In this document: piece after piece, positions 57,089-64,000 of the stretch | Numbering within the stretch: position 1 is the first letter of the stretch | How the letters are laid out: each line of letters opens with the position of its first letter | Assembly (NCBI RefSeq): GCF_002099195.1 | Contig: NZ_NBYX01000011.1 | Span: forward strand, 124,001-188,000 | Direction: 5' to 3' | Source of the DNA: Burkholderia puraquae | Lineage (GTDB): Bacteria > Pseudomonadota > Gammaproteobacteria > Burkholderiales > Burkholderiaceae | Length of the DNA stretch: 64,000 nt | Program-made: the position numbers and the translations under genes | Notes under the pieces: generated by a model | Told to the model about the DNA's origin: nothing | Seen by the model: the letters and a program-made list of their open reading frames with translations, nothing else | Database searches by the model: none

Positions 57089-57535
57089 ATGTTGACCTAC
57101 GCCATTCAGAAAGCCGGCTACGAATTCGATCGACTCGATCCGCAAGGTGCGACGGACTATGCGTCGTTCGTGCGTGCATTCGACGCATTCCCGTGGGCGG
57201 CGCAGCATGCCGAACGGGACGACACGCAGGAAGGCCCGCTGCCGGCCCTCGTGCTGCAGCACGCTGGCGACCAGCGGGAATTATGGGTGACCGCGCTGAG
57301 CGACGCGCACGCGGACGGTTTCCAGCTGAATGCCGTATCGATGCGGATGAAGAAGGGGCTTTTCGGGATCGGCAAGGGAAAGCTGGAGCAGCATGTCGAC
57401 ACGATCGACGTCGGCTCGCGCGCGGACGTCAACACGTTGTGCCGGCTGTTTTGCGATCGTCAGTACGACGAGCTGGACCTGCTGGTGGCGCGGCATGTGG
57501 AGCGCAACCGCTTCGACGGCGGCAGCGGCGAGTGA
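57089..57535 (+). CDS. Hypothetical protein, 148 aa
   Basis: A soluble protein starting MLTYAIQKAGYEFDRLDPQG with a GGGAGC ribosome site. Short strands and helices alternate, for example FVRAFDAFPWAAQHAERDD, LWVTALSDAHADGFQLNAVS and KKGLFGIGKGKLEQHVD. I recognise no family. It stands alone between the ABC operon and the convergent sensor kinase, so neighbours give little clue. Confidence 0.7.
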   Translation: MLTYAIQKAGYEFDRLDPQGATDYASFVRAFDAFPWAAQHAERDDTQEGPLPALVLQHAGDQRELWVTALSDAHADGFQLNAVSMRMKKGLFGIGKGKLEQHVDTIDVGSRADVNTLCRLFCDRQYDELDLLVARHVERNRFDGGSGE

Positions 57536-57572
57536 TTGCCTGCCGCGCATGAGCCCGAGCGGGTTCGCCGGT

Positions 57573-58994
57573 TTATGCCTTTTCTGCTTCAGCCCCCGCC
57601 GCGCGCGGAAACGTCAGCACTACCGCAAACCCGCCCGCCTCCGGAAACGCAAACCCGATGCGTCCGCCGTGCGCCTTCATCACTTCCTGCACGATCGCGA
57701 GCCCGAGGCCCGACCCGGTGCGCCGCTCGCTGCCGTCCGGTGCGATCCGAACGAACGGCTGCAGCGCCGCGTCCCAGTGTTCGCGCGGAATGCCGCGGCC
57801 GTTGTCGGTGACGGTCAGCGTCACGCTATCGCCGGCGTTGCCCTGCGTTGCGACCGACACGACGATGTCGTCCGCATGACCGTGCAGCAGCGCATTGTGC
57901 AGCACGTTCGACAGCGCTTCCTGCAGGCTGATCGCATCGCCGTCGATCCAGGCGAGCGGCGCGTCGCTCGCGAACGCGACGGCCACGTCGCGCTCGCCCG
58001 CGAGCGGAATCGTGCGGCCGAGCACCTCCTTCGCGAGTGCGACGAGTTCGACGGGTTGCAGCGGCACGGCCTCGGTACGATGGATCACCATCGCATGATT
58101 GAGGAGCTGCCCGGTGAGCCGCCCGACGTCCGAGCTGGTCGCGCGCAGCGCGTCGAGCCTTGCCGCGTGACGCGCGGGATCGGCTTCGCCGTCGAGCAGC
58201 TCGATCTGAGCGTCGAGCCGCGCGAGCGGCGTGCGCATCTGGTGCGCGGCATCGGCGATGAAGCGCTGCATCGCGTTGATCCGCTCGGCGAGGCGGTGCA
58301 TCAGCCCGTTGATCGACCCGATGATCGCGTCGATCTCGCTCGGGGTGTCGACGGCCACCGGCCGCAGGTCGGCCGGATCGCGCGCGGCGATGATCGTGCC
58401 GATCTGCGCGAGCGGCCGCAGGCCGCGCCGGATCGCGAGGCCGCTCGCGCCGATCGCGAGCACGCTCATCAGCAGGATCAGCGTCCATACCTTGAAACTC
58501 ATGTCGTTCGTGAGCTGCTGGCGCGCATGGGTGGTTTGCGCCACCGTCACGAGCGCCCAGCCCGGCGTGCTCTCCTCGGGCATGTAGCGTGCGATGGTCG
58601 CGGTGCGGATCCGGTGCCCCTGGTAGATGCCGTTCGCGAACGCCGGGCCCTGTTTCGCGGCGGCGAGCGTCGCGGGGCTCGCGAGATCGTTGTAGCCGGC
58701 CACGACGACGCCGCGCGAATCGACGACCTTGTAGTAGACGAGGTCGTAGCGTGACAGCGTCGACAGCGCGGCCACCGGCGGATTCAGCGCGAGCACGCCG
58801 CCTTGCACATAGAGGTTTTCCGCGACCTGGATCGACGCGCCGGCAAGCAACTGGTCGTACGCGCGGTCGGCCGCGACGCCCGCGTAGTAGCGCGCGATCG
58901 CCGCGAGTGCAAGCGCGCCGGTTGCGACGACGAGCGCGATGAAGAGCAGCGTGCGCCCGAACAGCGTCTTCGGGAACCAGTCAGTGCGCGGCAA
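57573..58994 (-). CDS. Sensor histidine kinase, TctE-like
   Basis: A 473-residue membrane kinase. The TTG start at 58994 overlaps the response-regulator stop by 14 bases, because no better start exists near the N-terminus. TM1 is about residues 15-33 and TM2 about 170-188, with a periplasmic sensor domain between. After a HAMP-like region comes the H-box ADAAHQMRTPLARL with His251, then an N-box (NVLHNALLHG) and a G-box (GSGLGLAIVQEV). It phosphorylates the adjacent OmpR/TctD-type regulator. Divergent position to a binding-protein/MFS unit suggests tricarboxylate-like sensing, as in TctDE, but that is inference. Confidence 0.92.
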   Translation of the reverse strand: MPRTDWFPKTLFGRTLLFIALVVATGALALAAIARYYAGVAADRAYDQLLAGASIQVAENLYVQGGVLALNPPVAALSTLSRYDLVYYKVVDSRGVVVAGYNDLASPATLAAAKQGPAFANGIYQGHRIRTATIARYMPEESTPGWALVTVAQTTHARQQLTNDMSFKVWTLILLMSVLAIGASGLAIRRGLRPLAQIGTIIAARDPADLRPVAVDTPSEIDAIIGSINGLMHRLAERINAMQRFIADAAHQMRTPLARLDAQIELLDGEADPARHAARLDALRATSSDVGRLTGQLLNHAMVIHRTEAVPLQPVELVALAKEVLGRTIPLAGERDVAVAFASDAPLAWIDGDAISLQEALSNVLHNALLHGHADDIVVSVATQGNAGDSVTLTVTDNGRGIPREHWDAALQPFVRIAPDGSERRTGSGLGLAIVQEVMKAHGGRIGFAFPEAGGFAVVLTFPRAAGAEAEKA

Positions 58995-59646
58995 TCTGAT
59001 ACCCCATCCCGCGTGCGGTGCGGATTTCGACCGAGCTGCCCTGCAGCTTCTTGCGAACGCGTGTCACGTACTGCTCGACCGCGTTCGCGGTCGGTTCGTT
59101 GCCGAAGCTGAACAGCTGGTTCAGCAGTTCGTCCTTCGAGAAGATCCGCTGCGGGCGGCTCGCGAGGATTTCGAGCAGCGCGAATTCCTGGCGCGACAGC
59201 GACAGCGGCTGGCCGTCGAGTTCCGCGAGGCGGCTGCTGCGGTCGATCACGAGGCCGCCGAGCGTCAGCACGTCGTTCGCGTGGCCGCTATTGCGGCGCA
59301 GGAGCGCCTGCACGCGCGCATCGAGCTCGCGGTAGTCGAACGGCTTCACCAGGTAGTCGTCGGCGCCGAGGCCGAGGCCGCTCACGCGGTCGTCGATCGC
59401 CGAGCGCGCGGTGACGAGCAGCACGGGCGTCGTGCTGCCCGACGCGCGCAGGTGGCGCAATACCGTGAAGCCGTCCATGCCGGGCAGGTTCGCGTCGAGC
59501 ACGACGAGGTCGAAGCGCTCCACGCGCAGCAGCCCGTTCGCGGTCGCGCCGTCGGTTTCGAGATCGACGGCGTGGCCGAGCCGCGCCAGGCGGTTGCGGA
59601 TCGCCGCGCCGATTTCGGCATCGTCCTCCACGACGAGAATGCGCAT
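58981..59646 (-). CDS. OmpR/TctD-type response regulator
   Basis: A 221-residue regulator. The receiver domain has VEDDA, the phosphoacceptor Asp51 in VVLDANLPGMDG and Lys101 in YLVKPFD. The C-terminal winged helix has LSRQEFALLEILASRPQRIFS and NAVEQYVTRVRKKL. It heads a two-gene unit with the kinase and is divergent from the binding-protein unit 140 bases away, its probable target. Confidence 0.93.
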   Translation of the reverse strand: MRILVVEDDAEIGAAIRNRLARLGHAVDLETDGATANGLLRVERFDLVVLDANLPGMDGFTVLRHLRASGSTTPVLLVTARSAIDDRVSGLGLGADDYLVKPFDYRELDARVQALLRRNSGHANDVLTLGGLVIDRSSRLAELDGQPLSLSRQEFALLEILASRPQRIFSKDELLNQLFSFGNEPTANAVEQYVTRVRKKLQGSSVEIRTARGMGYQIAAH

Positions 59647-59786
59647 GGTGCCGTTTCGCAGGTGGGTGGGTTAGGGGTTTTCCCGGGGCCGGGATGTCAG
59701 CATTTTCTCAGACTCGGTCGATAACCTGTGTCGAGCCGGATGTAGCGAAGACGGCCATTAATACCAGAACCACAGGAGACGGCAAC

Positions 59787-59939
59787 ATGCAGCAGCAAAC
59801 GGGCGCGACGAACGCGCGGCGGCGCAGCGCGCCGCCGGCTTGCGCTCGCCGGTGCGGCGAAGCGGGCCGCAGCCGCATGGCGGTCGATGCGATGGCGTTC
59901 GCCGTTCATGCCGCGCGTGCCGGGAAGGCCGGCGCATGA
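59787..59939 (+). CDS. Short coupled ORF (50 aa), possible leader peptide
   Basis: ATG 59787 follows a good AGGAGACGGCAAC site. The 50-residue product is rich in Arg and Ala (MQQQTGATNARRRSAPPACA) and has no recognised domain. Its stop overlaps the start of the binding-protein gene by ATGA (59936-59939). It could be a leader peptide whose translation drives the next gene, or a genuine microprotein. The good ribosome site and the overlap favour translation. Function unknown. Confidence 0.5.
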   Translation: MQQQTGATNARRRSAPPACARRCGEAGRSRMAVDAMAFAVHAARAGKAGA

Positions 59940-60952
59940 CGACGTCGCCGCGCCGCCGCGCATTGATCGCCGCCGGGCTCGGCGTGCTGGCCGCGCCGTC
60001 GCTCGTGCGCGCGAAGCCGCGCACGGTGCGGATTTCCAAAGGCTATGGCGTGCTGTACCTGCCGCTGCTCGTGATGGAGAAGCAGCGGCTGTTCGAGCGG
60101 CATGCGGCGCGCCACGGCGTGCGCGACGTCGCGGTCGACTGGGTGCTGCTCGACGGCGGCAATTCCGTCAACGACGCGATGATGGCCGGCACGCTTGATT
60201 TCGCAGGTGCCGGCGCACCGGGGTTCATCGAGCTGTGGGCACGGGCGCGCGGCATTCCGAATGTCGAGGTGATCGGCATCAGCGGGCTATCGACCACGTC
60301 GCTGTCGCTGAACGCGAACCGGCCGGGCCTCGTGTCGCTGCGCGACTTCACGCCGTCCGACCGGATCGCGGTGCCGGGCATCCGCACGTCGCTGTCGGCG
60401 GTCGTGCTGCAGATGGTCGCGAGCCGGCAGCTCGGCCCGAAGCATTTCGCGCAGCTCGATTCGATCACCGTGAACCTGCCGCATCCGCAGGCGATGCAGG
60501 CACTGATCCGCCGCGAGAACGGCGTCACCGCGCACTTCACGTCGCCGCCGTTCTCGACGCTCGAGCTGCGGCAGCCGGGCATACACCGCGTCGTGAATTC
60601 GGTCGACGTGCTTGGCCCGATGACGCTCGATGTCGTGTTCGCGCCGAAGCGGCTCGTCGATACGGAGCCCGCGCTGGCCATCGCGTTTCTCGGTGCGCTC
60701 GACGAAGCGAACCGCCTGATCGCGCAGGACCCGCGCGCGGCCGCCGCGCTCTATGCGGCCTCGTCGGGCGTCGGCGTGTCGCACGACGACGTGATGCGGA
60801 TGCTCGCCGCGCCGGACACGCGCTTCTCGGTGCTGCCGACCCAGCTGATGGACTACGTCGAATTCCTGTACCTGGCCGGCACGATCAAGGCGAAGCCGCG
60901 CGCGTGGCACGAGATGTTCGCGCCGATGCTCGACGGCTACCGGTCGGGCTGA
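59936..60952 (+). CDS. TauA/NMT1-type solute-binding protein
   Basis: A 338-residue protein with a twin-arginine-like N-terminus (TSPRRRALIAAGLGVLAAPS). Mature parts include VRISKGYGVLYLPLLVMEKQ, LDGGNSVNDAMMAGTLDFAG and GIPNVEVIGISG, the SsuA/TauA/NMT1-like fold. Ligands of this family are sulfonates, thiamine precursors or aromatic acids. No ABC permease or ATPase is in the unit, and an MFS carrier follows 112 bases later, which is unusual for a binding protein. It is divergent from the two-component pair. Confidence 0.85.
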   Translation: MTTSPRRRALIAAGLGVLAAPSLVRAKPRTVRISKGYGVLYLPLLVMEKQRLFERHAARHGVRDVAVDWVLLDGGNSVNDAMMAGTLDFAGAGAPGFIELWARARGIPNVEVIGISGLSTTSLSLNANRPGLVSLRDFTPSDRIAVPGIRTSLSAVVLQMVASRQLGPKHFAQLDSITVNLPHPQAMQALIRRENGVTAHFTSPPFSTLELRQPGIHRVVNSVDVLGPMTLDVVFAPKRLVDTEPALAIAFLGALDEANRLIAQDPRAAAALYAASSGVGVSHDDVMRMLAAPDTRFSVLPTQLMDYVEFLYLAGTIKAKPRAWHEMFAPMLDGYRSG

Positions 60953-61064
60953 TGCCGGCCGCTTCCTTTCATCGAAACACCCCGCGCCCGCCCGATCGTC
61001 GCGCGCGGCGCCGATTCAACCGCCATGCAACCGCTGTGCAACCGATTCACGCAAGGAGCCTGAA

Positions 61065-62375
61065 GTGAACGCTACCGATACCCTGGACCCCGCGTCCGCC
61101 GAAGAGCAGCGCATCATGTCGAAGATGGCGCGGCGCCTGATGCCCATCCTCGTCGTGATGTTCCTGATCGCGTTCATCGACCGGCAGAACGTCGGCTTCG
61201 CGAAGCTGCAGATGGTGCACAGCCTCGGCATGACGGAAGCCGCGTTCGGGCTCGCGTCGTCTCTGTTCTTCATTGGCTACCTGCTGTTCGAGGTGCCGAG
61301 CACGCTCGCGCTGCATCGCTACGGCGCACGCGTGTGGCTCGCGCGGATCATGCTGACGTGGGGGCTCATCACCGTGCTGATGGGCTTCACGACGTCGATG
61401 CCTGCGTTCTGCGCGCTGCGCTTCGTGCTCGGCATCGCCGAGGCCGGCTTCTATCCGGGCGTGATCTACTACCTGACGCTGTGGTTTCCGCAGAGCTATC
61501 GCGCGAAGGTGCTCGGCATCTTCACGCTCGGCAGCGCGCTCGCGAACATGCTCGGCTCGCTGGTCGGCGGCGTGCTGCTGAGCCTGAACGGCGTGTGGGG
61601 GCTCGCGGGCTGGCAATGGGTGTTCGTGGCGACGGGCATCCCGGCGGTGATCGTCGCGATCGTCGTGTTCCGCGTGCTGCCCGCGTCGGTGCGCGACGCA
61701 CGTTTCCTCGACGACCGCGAGAAGCAGATCGTCGAGGCCGCGCTCGAACGCGAGAAGCCTGCGCAGGCCGAGCACGGCCAGCCGTGGAAGGCGTTGCTCG
61801 ATCCGCGCGTGATGCTGTTCGCGGCGACCTACATGCTGATGTCGACGTCGCTGTACGGCGTCACGTACTGGCTGCCGACGCTCGTGAAGTCGTTCGGCGT
61901 GTCGAGCAGCACGAACGGCTTCCTGAGCATGCTGCCGTGGGCGCTCGCGGTGCTGCTGCTGGTGTGGCTGCCGGCGAAGCTGCGCCGCGCGAAGAGCATC
62001 CTGCGCACGATCGCGATCGTCGCGGCGCTTGGCGCGCTCGGCTTCCTGCTGAGCCTCGTGCTGCCGTCGACGCCGCTGCGCTTCATCGCACTGGTGCTCG
62101 GCGGCGCATGCATCCCGCTGCTGTATCCGTGCTTCTGGTCGATGCCGCCGCGCTACTTCACCGGCGCGCGGGCGGCGGCGAGCGTCGCGGCGATCAACTC
62201 GATCGGCAACCTCGGCGGCTTCTTCAGCCAGAACCTGATGCCGTTCGCCGGCAAGGTGACGGGCACCGCGTTCGGGCCGATGATCGTGCCGATCGTGTGT
62301 CTTGCGCTGCTCGGGATCGGCGCGCTGGTCGCGTGGACGCGGTCGGAGCGGGGGATGGTGGCGGCGCGGGCGTAA
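61065..62375 (+). CDS. MFS transporter of the anion:cation symporter (ACS) type
   Basis: A 436-residue protein with a GTG start and AAGGAG five bases upstream. About twelve transmembrane helices; TM1 has FLIAFIDRQNVGFAKLQM, the typical ACS/phthalate permease pattern, and the middle has LGIAEAGFYPGVIYYLTLWF. It likely imports an organic acid such as a tartrate-, phthalate- or glucarate-like compound. It probably belongs with the upstream binding protein and the divergent TctDE-type system. Confidence 0.9.
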   Translation: MNATDTLDPASAEEQRIMSKMARRLMPILVVMFLIAFIDRQNVGFAKLQMVHSLGMTEAAFGLASSLFFIGYLLFEVPSTLALHRYGARVWLARIMLTWGLITVLMGFTTSMPAFCALRFVLGIAEAGFYPGVIYYLTLWFPQSYRAKVLGIFTLGSALANMLGSLVGGVLLSLNGVWGLAGWQWVFVATGIPAVIVAIVVFRVLPASVRDARFLDDREKQIVEAALEREKPAQAEHGQPWKALLDPRVMLFAATYMLMSTSLYGVTYWLPTLVKSFGVSSSTNGFLSMLPWALAVLLLVWLPAKLRRAKSILRTIAIVAALGALGFLLSLVLPSTPLRFIALVLGGACIPLLYPCFWSMPPRYFTGARAAASVAAINSIGNLGGFFSQNLMPFAGKVTGTAFGPMIVPIVCLALLGIGALVAWTRSERGMVAARA

Positions 62376-62387
62376 CGGAGCGCGGCG

Positions 62388-63068
62388 TTACCGCTTCATC
62401 AACCGGTTTCCGACGATCGAGAAGTTGGCCGATGCGTGCGTGTTCGACAGCAGGTACTTGAGCGCGTGGATGTCGGGTGCAGTCGTCGTGAAGTGCCTGT
62501 CGCCGTCGAAGATGAAGTTCCACGTGACGATGCCGCGGCTGGTGCCGGGGTCGTCCACGTGGATCGCCTGCAGCGATGCGAGCGGATATGCGCGCTCGTG
62601 CCAGTCGAACAGGTGTCGTACGTAGAGGTGATCCGGCGTGACGATTTCGTAGCGCCGCAGGAAGGGCGTCGCGATGAGGAGGAGCACCGTCGTGAAGATC
62701 AGCCACGAGCGGGCGCCGCGCCACAGGACGGCCCGCGCCGAAGGGCGGCCGCGCACCATGACGCGGTAGCGCGCGTAGGTGGGCTGCACGATGACTGCCG
62801 TGCCGAACCACCAGGCGATCGCGATGAACCCGAGCGGCACGTTCATGAACGGCACCGAAAACGCGCCGACGAAGCTCGTCGGAAAATCCACGAGCCGCGC
62901 GGTCGATACGAACCCGAGCCCGACGTAGCTGCCGGCCGGATGCGGGATGAACACGGCGGTCGTCAGGGCCTGCAGCGCGAGCAGGACGGGCCAGCACAGC
63001 AGCGATACGGCAAGCCAGCCGGCTGCGACTGCGCAGAAGATGAGTACGTAGCTGCGGAGTGTTTTCAT
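62388..63068 (-). CDS. Hypothetical membrane protein
   Basis: A 226-residue protein starting MKTLRSYVLIFCAVAAGW. About four hydrophobic segments occur in residues 1-150 (YVLIFCAVAAGWLAVSLLCW; VPLGFIAIAWWFGTAV; WLIFTTVLLLIATPF among them). A short soluble C-terminal domain ends NFSIVGNRLMKR with RYEIVTPDHLYVRHLF before it, which looks PH-like. I do not recognise the family. It is convergent with the MFS gene (12-base gap). Confidence 0.7.
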   Translation of the reverse strand: MKTLRSYVLIFCAVAAGWLAVSLLCWPVLLALQALTTAVFIPHPAGSYVGLGFVSTARLVDFPTSFVGAFSVPFMNVPLGFIAIAWWFGTAVIVQPTYARYRVMVRGRPSARAVLWRGARSWLIFTTVLLLIATPFLRRYEIVTPDHLYVRHLFDWHERAYPLASLQAIHVDDPGTSRGIVTWNFIFDGDRHFTTTAPDIHALKYLLSNTHASANFSIVGNRLMKR

Positions 63069-63374
63069 CGTGGCGAAGGGGAACGCGATCGGCTCGCGCG
63101 TTGGCGCGCAAGGAACGCAGGACGGTGATGGCGAAGGATTGTAGCGCCACGCCGATGCTGTCACCGGGCGCGGCCCGCGGGGATTTGAGGATGGGTCGAA
63201 AACGACTTCGTAGGCCGACCATCCGAACGGCCGACTGCTCGCGAGGATGTCTGCGCGGTACCGGGCATTACATCTGTCATTCCTCGCCGTCCGCCATCGA
63301 CGCGAAGACGACTACCCCTGACGCGTAGGCGGCGGGGCATCGCGGCAACCGCTGGCACCACCGCCTTCGCCGGC
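63069..63374. other. 306-base intergenic region
   Basis: Between two leftward genes. No frame has good codon bias or a ribosome binding site, and no hairpin terminator was clear by eye. It should contain the promoter of the membrane-protein gene at 62388-63068. Confidence 0.4.
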
Positions 63375-64000
63375 CTACCCGCGCGCACCGCGATCCCCGC
63401 CATGCGCAACCGTCACCTGCGCATGCGACAGCGGAATCTCCACCTCGACCGTCGTCCCCTCGCCGAGCGTCGTCGCAATCCGCAGCGTGCCGCCGACGAG
63501 ATACGCGCGCTCGCGTAACCCGACCAGCCCGAACGATCCCGACTTGCGCGGCACGCCGGGATCGAATCCCGCGCCGTCGTCGCGAATCGTCAGCTCGATC
63601 GCATTGTTCGCATGCACGAGTTCGACGTTCGCATGCGATGCGGCCGCGTGCCGCGCGACGTTCGCGAGCGCTTCCTGCGCGATGCGGAACACCGCCGTCG
63701 CATACGGCTCGTCGAGTTGCAGCTCGGGCGGGTCGACATGCAGCGTGCATTCGATGCCGTGACGGTGCCGGAAATCCTCCACGAGCCATTGCATTGCCGC
63801 GGCGAAGCCGAGATCGTCGAGCATCAGCGGGCGCAGGTCCGACGCGATGCGGCGCGTCGCGGCCACCGCGCCGCGCGCCAGCGCGTGCATCGCCGCGATC
63901 TTGCGCGCCAGTTGCGCATCGTCCTGCGGCACGCGGTCGATCAGCCATTCGAGGTCGTTCTTCAGCGTCGCGAGCGTCTGCGCGAGTTCGTCGTGCAGCT
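63375..64000 (-). CDS. NarL-type sensor histidine kinase, C-terminal part (start outside window)
   Basis: The frame is open to the window edge. It reads LHDELAQTLATLKNDLEWL near the edge, the phosphoacceptor H-box of HisKA_3 kinases, then SDLRPLMLDDLGFAAAMQWL and an ATPase domain with RIAQEALANVARHA, DDGAGFDPG and GSFGLVGLRERA. It ends with VEVEIPL and a short tail. Such kinases act with LuxR/NarL-type regulators. No partner is visible in this window, so it is probably beyond the right edge. Confidence 0.88.
   Translation of the reverse strand, partial: LHDELAQTLATLKNDLEWLIDRVPQDDAQLARKIAAMHALARGAVAATRRIASDLRPLMLDDLGFAAAMQWLVEDFRHRHGIECTLHVDPPELQLDEPYATAVFRIAQEALANVARHAAASHANVELVHANNAIELTIRDDGAGFDPGVPRKSGSFGLVGLRERAYLVGGTLRIATTLGEGTTVEVEIPLSHAQVTVAHGGDRGARG

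Noticed and set aside
63059-63328. Rightward frame of 89 codons near the right edge
   Set aside because: Low complexity, no family, no ribosome site, and it straddles the 5' end of a credible leftward gene.

Overview
The window is very GC-rich, with dense operons, strong third-position GC bias and no rRNA or tRNA gene that I can see. Gene content points to a Burkholderia, most likely of the Burkholderia cepacia complex. The clearest marker is the convergent pair rpfR (18708-20711) and rpfF (20760-21623), the cis-2-dodecenoic acid (BDSF) receptor and synthase. In B. cenocepacia this pair lies on the second chromosome, and the many LysR-regulated catabolic and transport clusters here fit such a replicon. 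Species and replicon are inference.

Layout. 1-2645: the tail of a LysR gene, then a more AT-rich accessory patch with four small orphan genes in two divergent two-gene units that look like polymorphic-toxin-associated proteins. 2809-7628: a coupled unit of lipoprotein sulfatase, formylglycine-generating-type maturase, periplasmic binding protein and YkgJ-type cysteine-cluster protein. 7705-10923: a monooxygenase-like small protein, a large secreted protein of unknown function and a membrane protein. 11078-18146: a LysR gene divergent from a D-glutamate cyclase family protein, an MFS carrier and a fused 5-oxoprolinase, which read as one 5-oxoproline/D-glutamate route. 18708-21623: BDSF signalling. 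22081-24948: a KimA-like potassium/APC transporter facing three tiny genes. 25208-27384: a DUF3857/transglutaminase-like protein and a 55-residue protein.

27449-34763 is a run of regulators and small enzymes (AraC, MFS, XRE, AhpD-like, PEP-mutase-like, MarR, YCII, GST, HAD). 34786-38052 holds an ornithine-cyclodeaminase-family reductase, a D-threonine-aldolase-type PLP enzyme and a LysR gene, two steps that resemble part of the beta-hydroxyaspartate cycle. 38200-39696 is a thioredoxin-reductase-like protein divergent from an Rrf2 regulator with a perfect inverted repeat between them. 39947-45128 is a translationally coupled DUF2760/Hsp70-like/Hsp70-like operon. 45282-48255 is a citrulline/ornithine unit (ctlX, ocd) divergent from an Lrp-type regulator, with a tandem repeat and an inverted repeat between.

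48305-56937 pairs two carboxymuconolactone-decarboxylase-fold proteins, a flavin monooxygenase and a LysR gene against a branched-chain-type ABC importer whose two permeases are fused. 57573-62375 is a TctDE-type two-component system divergent from a short ORF, a solute-binding protein and an MFS carrier. The window ends in a membrane protein and a truncated NarL-type histidine kinase.

The least described parts are the accessory patch at the left edge, the twin Hsp70-like operon, the sulfatase with a non-canonical modification motif beside a secreted maturase, and the tiny membrane-gene cluster next to the KimA-like transporter. Functions below are read by eye from sequence and remembered family features. 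No database search was run.
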